From NCBI GenBank assembly GCA_052143535.1, contig JBKQSS010000075.1, positions 1-64,000 on the forward strand: DNA of 64,000 nucleotides, written 5' to 3'. Under the pieces are notes generated by a model. That model was not told the DNA's origin. It did no database searches and saw only the letters and a list, made by a program, of their open reading frames with translations. The DNA is from JADGRA01 sp052143535 (lineage in GTDB: Bacteria > Myxococcota > Myxococcia > Myxococcales > Myxococcaceae). This document shows, piece by piece, positions 59,026 to 64,000 of this stretch (position 1 is the stretch's first letter; every line of letters starts with the position of its first letter). Made by a program: the position numbers and the translations under genes.

Positions 59026-59897
59026 CGTCCGCCCTCCGGCAATCCGAAGAGTCCAGTCGGCCGCACCAGGAGCACGCCGGCCATGAGGATGAAGACCAGC
59101 GTGTTGGCGATGGGCGGGTAGAACGCCGAGCCAATGGCGATCAGGACGCCAACGGTGAAGCCGGTGAGGATGGAGCCGAGGATGCTTCCCAAGCCCCCGA
59201 TGACGACGACTGCAAAGGTGGTGACGATGAGTTCGGAGCCCATCAGCGGGTCGACGCTGTAGATGGGCGCGGCGAGCACCCCAGCCAGGCCGGCCAGGGC
59301 CGTGCCGAAGCCGAAGACGGCGGTCACCCAGAGGGAGACGTCGACGCCGAAGCTGCGCGTGACGGTGGGGTTCTCGGTGCAGGCCCGCACCACCGCCCCG
59401 AGTCGGGTCCGCTCGATGAGGAAGAAGGTGACGCCGCACACCGCCACCGAGGCGCCGATGACGAAGAGTCGGTAGGTGGGAAACAGGACGAAGCCGAGGT
59501 TGGTGACCCCGGCGAGTTGGGAGGGGCCCGAATACGGGGCGCCGCTAATGCCGTAGAAGAGCCGGACGCTGTCCTGAATGACCAGCGTCAAGCCAAAGGT
59601 GAGCAAGAGGTTGTAGGCGGGCGGCAGGTTGTAGAGCCGCCGTAACATGGTTCGCTCGATGAGGACCCCGAAGAGGCCGAGGAGCACCGGGGCGATGACC
59701 AGCGATGGCCAGAAGCCCAGGCCGAAGCGCTCACCGAGGCTGTAGGCGGTGAAGGCTCCAAGCATGTACATCGCGCCGTGAGCGAAGTTCACGATGCGCA
59801 ACATTCCGAAGATGACCGCCAGGCCGAGGGAGAGCAAAGCGTAGAAGGCGCCGTTCACCAGCCCGTTGAAAATCTGGATGACCAGCAAGCGTCCCAT
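59022..59897 (-). CDS. livH: Branched-chain amino acid-type ABC permease (LivH family)
   Basis: The 291-residue permease begins MGRLLVIQIFNGLVNGAFYA, with LGLAVIFGMLRIVNFAHGAMYMLGA, the LivH signature. Eight membrane helices are predicted by hydrophobicity. It pairs with LivM. ATG at 59897 is standard. The gene follows the substrate-binding protein gene by 38 bases. It belongs to the five-gene importer reading livG-livF-binding protein-livH-livM in the minus direction. Confidence 0.94.
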   Translation of the reverse strand: MGRLLVIQIFNGLVNGAFYALLSLGLAVIFGMLRIVNFAHGAMYMLGAFTAYSLGERFGLGFWPSLVIAPVLLGLFGVLIERTMLRRLYNLPPAYNLLLTFGLTLVIQDSVRLFYGISGAPYSGPSQLAGVTNLGFVLFPTYRLFVIGASVAVCGVTFFLIERTRLGAVVRACTENPTVTRSFGVDVSLWVTAVFGFGTALAGLAGVLAAPIYSVDPLMGSELIVTTFAVVVIGGLGSILGSILTGFTVGVLIAIGSAFYPPIANTLVFILMAGVLLVRPTGLFGLPEGGR

Positions 59898-59935
59898 GTG
59901 CCCGGTATTCCTCCCTCGGCCGCTGCCTTACGTCG

Positions 59936-61141
59936 CTATTTGCCCATCTGGCACTTTGACTCGGAGAGCGGCATGAAGGCCTGAGCTGCCGGTGTCTTGG
60001 AGATGACCTTGAAGTAGTCGCGCTCCTCCTTGGCCTCACTCTTCGGCTTCACCTCTACCTGGAGCACGTCGAGGATGACGCGGTGGTCCTGCGGCCGGAT
60101 GCTGGCGTTGCGAGCGAAGAAGTCGCTGAACTGATGGCCCTCGAGCGCCGCGCGCACCTTGTCCGCGTTGTCCGACTTCGCCCGGGAGACCGCCTCAAGG
60201 TACGTGGTGACGGCGGAGTAGACGCCGCCGTGCACCCAGGAGGGTTTCTTTCCGAAGGCCTTCTGGAAGTCTGTGCTCCAGGCCTTGCTTGGCTGGTCGA
60301 GGTTCCAGAACCAGGGAACGGTGACGACCGCGCCCGCGTACGCATCTTGCCCAAGCGAGTCGATGTCCGTCTCGAAGAGCAGCCCGATGGCCAGGCCGAT
60401 GCCGTCCTTCTTCAGAGCGAACTCGTTGTACTGCTTCACGACATTGACCAGGTCCGCCCCGGCGTGCATCGTGCCGAAGACCTGGGGCTTCAAGGATTGC
60501 GCTTTGAGCAGGTAGCTGGAGAAGTCGGTGTTTGGAAACGGAGTTGCTTCGCTGGGGGCAACCATTTTCCCGCCGGCGGCCTCCACCGCTTTGCGCATCT
60601 GCGCATCTAGGTTCTGCCCGAACTTGTAGTTCGGGTAGATGATGAACCAGGTTTTCCCGCCGCGCTTGGTGACCGCAGTTCCAGTCCCATTGGCCAGCAT
60701 CCAGTTGTCGTAGGCGTAGTGGAACGTGTGGATGTTGCACTGCTCGTTGGTGAGCTCGGTGGTGCCTGCGCCAACGTCGATGAGCAGGGCATTGCGCGTC
60801 TTCACCACGCCCGCCACGGCCAGGGCACAGGAGGAAGTGGGCACGTCGAAGATGGCGTCTACGCCATCTCGCTCAATCATCTCCAGGGCTTTGTTGGTGG
60901 CGACGTCCGGCTTGCTCTGGTGGTCGACGCCAATCACCTCGACCTTGCCCGCGTATTCGGGGTGCTTCTTCATGAAGGCCGCGGCGGCCAGCTCTGCTGC
61001 TTTGACCGAGCCGGGCCCAGCCAGCGCCGAGTAGACGCCATTCATGTCAGTCAGCACGCCGATTTTGACTTTGTTGCCGGAGAGCTGCTGTGCCCCAGCT
61101 GGAACGGCGAGCAGCAGTGCTGCCAGCAGTGTCGTTTTCAT
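59936..61141 (-). CDS. Substrate-binding protein of the Liv-type importer
   Basis: The 401-residue periplasmic protein has a signal peptide (MKTTLLAALLLAVPAGAQ) and the two-lobe Peripla_BP_6 fold: VKIGVLTDMNGVYSALAGPGSV at the start and KTWFIIYPNYKFGQNLDAQMR in the middle, ending in KCQMGK. AAGGAG lies seven bases before ATG 61141. Such proteins bind branched-chain amino acids, amides or aromatic acids; the closest layout is the urea/amide and aromatic-acid type. It is the sensor/receptor partner of the adjoining LivHMGF proteins. Confidence 0.92.
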   Translation of the reverse strand: MKTTLLAALLLAVPAGAQQLSGNKVKIGVLTDMNGVYSALAGPGSVKAAELAAAAFMKKHPEYAGKVEVIGVDHQSKPDVATNKALEMIERDGVDAIFDVPTSSCALAVAGVVKTRNALLIDVGAGTTELTNEQCNIHTFHYAYDNWMLANGTGTAVTKRGGKTWFIIYPNYKFGQNLDAQMRKAVEAAGGKMVAPSEATPFPNTDFSSYLLKAQSLKPQVFGTMHAGADLVNVVKQYNEFALKKDGIGLAIGLLFETDIDSLGQDAYAGAVVTVPWFWNLDQPSKAWSTDFQKAFGKKPSWVHGGVYSAVTTYLEAVSRAKSDNADKVRAALEGHQFSDFFARNASIRPQDHRVILDVLQVEVKPKSEAKEERDYFKVISKTPAAQAFMPLSESKCQMGK

Positions 61142-61199
61142 CAGGTTCTCCTTGCAGGTGCGGGACAACGCCCTCGGGCGTTGGTTTTCCCACGGGGGA

Positions 61200-61892
61200 T
61201 TAGACACTCAAGTAGTCGAGCAACTCCTTTTCGCGGGTGCGAACCTGGTCGGTCGTCAACGTCTCCACCGAGCGCCCATCCACCACGAGCACGTGGCGGT
61301 CGGCCACCTTCAAAGCGAAGCGAAGGTTTTGCTCGACGAGCACCACAGCCAGCCCTTGCGCCTTGAGCTCGAGCACCATCTGGGCGATGCGCTGGACGAT
61401 GACCGGTGCAAGCCCCTCGGACGGCTCGTCGAGCAAGAGTAGACGGGGCGCTGCTCGAAGCACTCGGACAATGGCCAGCATCTGCTGCTCGCCGCCGGAC
61501 ATCTTCGTGCCGGGGAAGGCGCCGCGCTCCTTGAGGATGGGGAACGTCTGGTAGATGCGCCCCAGCGTCCAGCCTCCGGGCCGCAGCGCCGGGGGTAGCT
61601 CGAGGTTCTCGCGCACGGTGAGCGTCGAGAAAATGGCGCGCTCCTCGGGGACCCAGGCAACGCCCAGCCGAGCAATGCGGTCTGAGGTCAACCTTGAAAT
61701 GTCCTGGCCGTCGAAGGTGATGGTCCCACGCCGGTCCGGAAGTACGCCCATTAGCGACTTGAGGGTGGTGCTCTTGCCAGCCCCGTTACGGCCGATGAGG
61801 CTCACCACCTCGCCCGGCTTCACCGCCAGCGAGACTCCGTGAAGCACGTGGCTCTTGCCATAGAAGGCCTGAAGGTCGGAAACCACCAGCAT
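61200..61892 (-). CDS. livF: Liv-type ABC transporter ATP-binding protein (LivF)
   Basis: The 230-residue ATPase has Walker A GRNGAGKSTT, Q-loop, signature MSGGEQQMLAIVRVL and Walker B LLLLDEPSEGLAP, the LivF form (SEGLAP). ATG at 61892 lies four bases after the livG stop. It ends 59 bases before the binding-protein gene. With LivG it energises the importer. Confidence 0.95.
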   Translation of the reverse strand: MLVVSDLQAFYGKSHVLHGVSLAVKPGEVVSLIGRNGAGKSTTLKSLMGVLPDRRGTITFDGQDISRLTSDRIARLGVAWVPEERAIFSTLTVRENLELPPALRPGGWTLGRIYQTFPILKERGAFPGTKMSGGEQQMLAIVRVLRAAPRLLLLDEPSEGLAPVIVQRIAQMVLELKAQGLAVVLVEQNLRFALKVADRHVLVVDGRSVETLTTDQVRTREKELLDYLSV

Positions 61893-61896
61893 CGGG

Positions 61897-62646
61897 TCAG
61901 CCAACCTCCTCACCGAGGTAGGCCTCGATGACGTGCGGATTTCGCCGCACCTCATCGTAGGTGCCCTGCGCGAGGATGCGGCCGCGCTGGAGCACGGTGA
62001 TGCGGTCCGCCAGCTGCGCCACAACCCCCATGTTGTGCTCCACCAGCACCAAGGTGCGGCCTTTCGCCACCTTCTTGCCGAGGGCCACCATCCGCTGGAC
62101 GTCGTCGGTGCCCATTCCGGAGGTGGGCTCGTCGAGCAGCAGCACCCGGGGCTCCTGGGTCAGCGAGATGCCAATCTCGAGGTTGCGCTTCTCGCCGTGG
62201 GACAGCGACGAGGCCGAACGGTGGGCCAGCCCCAACTCGTGGACCACCTCCAAAATCTGCCGAGCCCGGGGCTGGTACTTCAGCAGCACCTTCACACTTT
62301 CCCAGAACCGCCAGTGGTGTGGCGTCTTGGACTGGATGGCAACCAGAAGGTTTTCCTGAACCGAGAGGGTGTCGAAGACCGAGGAGATTTGGAACGAGCG
62401 GGACAGTCCCCGGCGGACAATTTTATGGGGAGCGACCCGGGTGATGTCCTCGCCGAAAAGGAAGACCTGGCCGGCGGTCGGCGTCAGAAACCCGGAGAGG
62501 AGGTTGAAGAGTGTCGTCTTCCCGGCGCCATTGGGCCCGATGATGGCGTGGGTCTCACCCTCCTCGATGACCAAGTCCACCCCGTCCACCGCGGAAAAGC
62601 CATGAAAGGCTTTGGAAAGAGCTCGAGCCTCGAGAGCTGCAGGCAT
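61897..62646 (-). CDS. livG: Liv-type ABC transporter ATP-binding protein (LivG)
   Basis: The 249-residue ATPase has Walker A GPNGAGKTT, the LivG-type loop region RRGLSRSFQISSVFDTLSVQENL, signature LSHGEKRNLEIGISL and Walker B VLLLDEPTSGMG. The signature has SHGE in place of SGGQ, normal for LivG. ATG at 62646 fits the family. It heads the importer genes and is divergent from the SDR gene. The intergenic region holds a weak inverted repeat (CCTCGT-N8-ACGAGG, 62698-62717) that could be an operator. Confidence 0.94.
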   Translation of the reverse strand: MPAALEARALSKAFHGFSAVDGVDLVIEEGETHAIIGPNGAGKTTLFNLLSGFLTPTAGQVFLFGEDITRVAPHKIVRRGLSRSFQISSVFDTLSVQENLLVAIQSKTPHHWRFWESVKVLLKYQPRARQILEVVHELGLAHRSASSLSHGEKRNLEIGISLTQEPRVLLLDEPTSGMGTDDVQRMVALGKKVAKGRTLVLVEHNMGVVAQLADRITVLQRGRILAQGTYDEVRRNPHVIEAYLGEEVG

Positions 62647-62795
62647 AGGTTCGGCGCTTTGCGCGAGGGGCCGACGGCAGATGGACCTTAGCTGTGGCCT
62701 CGTGAAGGTCAACGAGGTTTAGCCACTCCCGGAGCGTATGCTCTCGTGACGCGCCGATGAGGCCCCTTTGGCCTTCGGAGAGAGGAAATGACGCT

Positions 62796-63578
62796 ATGCG
62801 TATGAAGGGCCGTGTGGCACTGGTGACGGGGGCAGCAAGTGGCATTGGTCGCGCAATCTCCGAGGCTTTTTCCCGCGAGGGCGCCCAGGTGGGCGTGGCA
62901 GACATCAACGCTGCGGGAGCAACAGCTGTGGCGGACTCCATCGCCCACACCGGCGGCAGCGCCGTCGCCGTCCCCATGGACGTCACCGATGAGGCCCAAG
63001 TGAACGAGGGCGTCGACGCGCTGGTGGCGCGCTTCGGCACGGTGGACGTGCTGGTAAGCAACGCTGGTGTTCAGCACATCGCCGCGGTGGTCGACTGCAG
63101 CTTCGAGGCGTGGCGCAGGCTGCTCGCCATTCACCTCGACGGAGCCTTCCTCACCACCCGGGCCTGCATGCGCCGGATGGTGGCCTCCGGGAAGGGCGGC
63201 TGTCTTCTTTACATGGGCAGCGTGCACTCAGTGGAGGCCTCGCCGCTCAAGGCTCCGTACATCGCTGCCAAGCACGGCATCCTCGGCCTGGCCCGCGCAG
63301 TGGCGAAAGAGGGGGCGCCGCACGGCATTTGGAGCAACGTCATCGCGCCGGGCTTTGTGCGCACCCCACTGGTGGAGAGACAGATTCCAGAGCAAGCCCG
63401 CGACCTCGGCATCAGCGAGCAGGAGGTGGTGAAGAACGTCATGCTCAGAAATACGGTCGACGGCGAGTTCACCACGCTCGATGACGTCGCGCAGCTGGCA
63501 GTCTTCCTCGCGTCCTTTCCGAGTCGAGCGCTCACGGGCCAGTCGGTGGTGGTGAGTCACGGCTGGCATATGCAATGA
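62796..63578 (+). CDS. bdhA: 3-hydroxybutyrate dehydrogenase (SDR family)
   Basis: The 260-residue SDR has TGAASGIGRAI (NAD-binding), the catalytic Ser in GSVHSVEASPLKA and Tyr-x3-Lys in PYIAAKHGILG, plus the 3-hydroxybutyrate dehydrogenase marks SNAGVQHIA and RTPLVERQIPEQ. It oxidises 3-hydroxybutyrate released by PhaZ to acetoacetate. GAGAGG lies eight bases before ATG 62796. It is a few kilobases from the phaZ and phaC genes and divergent from livG. Confidence 0.88.
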   Translation: MRMKGRVALVTGAASGIGRAISEAFSREGAQVGVADINAAGATAVADSIAHTGGSAVAVPMDVTDEAQVNEGVDALVARFGTVDVLVSNAGVQHIAAVVDCSFEAWRRLLAIHLDGAFLTTRACMRRMVASGKGGCLLYMGSVHSVEASPLKAPYIAAKHGILGLARAVAKEGAPHGIWSNVIAPGFVRTPLVERQIPEQARDLGISEQEVVKNVMLRNTVDGEFTTLDDVAQLAVFLASFPSRALTGQSVVVSHGWHMQ

Positions 63579-63792
63579 CCTCTCGCCAAGACTAAGTCGT
63601 TCGGCCCGATACCTGAACGAAGTCGACCCCTGAACTTCCCGACACAGGCCTAAGGGCGACGTATTTCCCCATGAGAAAGCCAACCGGAGCTGCCCCCGGG
63701 TGCAAACCAATGGCGGCTTAGAGCGGCGCGCCGTGGCATTCGAAGGGTTGTCCTTACAGGGCGTGACCGCGGTCAAGATTGGCGCGAACGCA

Positions 63793-64000
63793 CTACCCGC
63801 GCTTCGGCTTCTCGTGGGTCTCGACAAAGGTGAAGCCGAAACGGCCCTTCACGCACAGGTTCCCAGCGGTCACGCCGGAATCACTCGGCGACGTCACGCG
63901 GACAATTTTATTGTCTTGGACTCGCAGCGAGAGCGTACAGCCCACTCCGCAATATGGGCAGATGGTGTCTGTGACCGTTTGTTCCGACTCTCGCCACTGA
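63793..64000 (-). CDS. 3' end of a formate-dehydrogenase-like 4Fe-4S/molybdopterin gene (partial)
   Basis: The last 68 codons read TICPYCGVGCTLSLRVQDN, then GNLCVKGRFGFTFVETHEK, the Fe4S4 domain at the start of the molybdopterin oxidoreductase in FdhA and NuoG proteins (four Cys ligands). It stops at TAG directly after the domain, at KPKRG, where complete FdhA continues for hundreds of residues. The stop is TAG and not the UGA of selenocysteine. Possible readings are a split-subunit FdhA, a HoxU-like small subunit or a truncated gene. The 5' part lies beyond the window. The stretch between this stop and the SDR gene (63579-63792) shows no gene. Confidence 0.7.
   Translation of the reverse strand, partial: QWRESEQTVTDTICPYCGVGCTLSLRVQDNKIVRVTSPSDSGVTAGNLCVKGRFGFTFVETHEKPKRG

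Overview
The window is a GC-rich chromosomal stretch (roughly 65% G+C) from a Gram-negative bacterium. Lipoprotein signals, RND and MacAB-TolC efflux, an ECF sigma factor, sigma-54 regulation and GC-rich codon use point to a Myxococcota or deltaproteobacterial-type organism. That placement is inference; no rRNA gene is present. Most of the sequence looks like stable chromosome. There is no CRISPR array, prophage or clear insertion sequence.

Layout. (1) 1-960: left edge with a truncated ClC chloride-channel gene and an unidentified partial ORF. (2) 963-8881, minus strand: a regulatory island containing a small membrane protein, a symporter-fused histidine kinase of CbrA architecture, an NtrC-type response regulator, a catalytically degenerate acetyl-CoA-synthetase-like protein and an MHS-type carboxylate transporter. 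A good -24/-12 promoter and several GTAAC/GTTAC sites lie within it. (3) 9012-11020: an acyltransferase, a GNAT acetyltransferase, a lipoprotein and tRNA-Leu(UAG). (4) 11453-20392: a proteostasis block of tig, clpP, clpX and lon, with two small unknown genes and a lipoprotein prolyl oligopeptidase between them. (5) 20455-22789: very small proteins (DUF2892, DUF302, a Cys-rich protein, DUF6132), a methyltransferase and a YbaY-like lipoprotein. (6) 22968-31071, minus strand: amidohydrolase, RND pump, adaptor, ECF sigma factor with a C-terminal zinc-finger-like domain, OsmC and an MDR reductase. (7) 31159-33458: AlgH/YqgE, BolA, a Grx4-type monothiol glutaredoxin and a DUF2914 membrane protein. 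(8) 33516-38831, minus strand: metY-metX-thrA, preceded by a short ORF ending in a Cys-rich tail and by hairpins that look like an attenuator. (9) 38856-44193: aminopeptidase P, rsmE, a methyltransferase and two membrane desaturases. (10) 44281-49736: a MacA/MacB/TolC-type system with a divergent MarR regulator. (11) 49778-58051: a YbjQ-family protein, two unknown genes and a polyhydroxyalkanoate (PHA) cluster (phaZ, phaR, phasin, CoA-transferase, phaC). (12) 58048-63578: a complete LivKHMGF-type ABC importer and 3-hydroxybutyrate dehydrogenase. (13) The right edge carries the 3' end of a formate-dehydrogenase-like iron-sulfur gene.

How the parts work together. The PHA genes cover synthesis (phaC), granule coating (phasin), repression (phaR), mobilisation (phaZ) and 3-hydroxybutyrate oxidation (SDR), with a CoA-transferase that could link acyl-CoA pools. 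A thiolase and an acetoacetyl-CoA reductase are not in the window. The CbrA/B-like island looks like a carbon-source sensing circuit that controls its own transporter. The met/thr operon appears to sense cysteine supply by translation of its leader. GATC is strikingly rare over the whole 64 kb.
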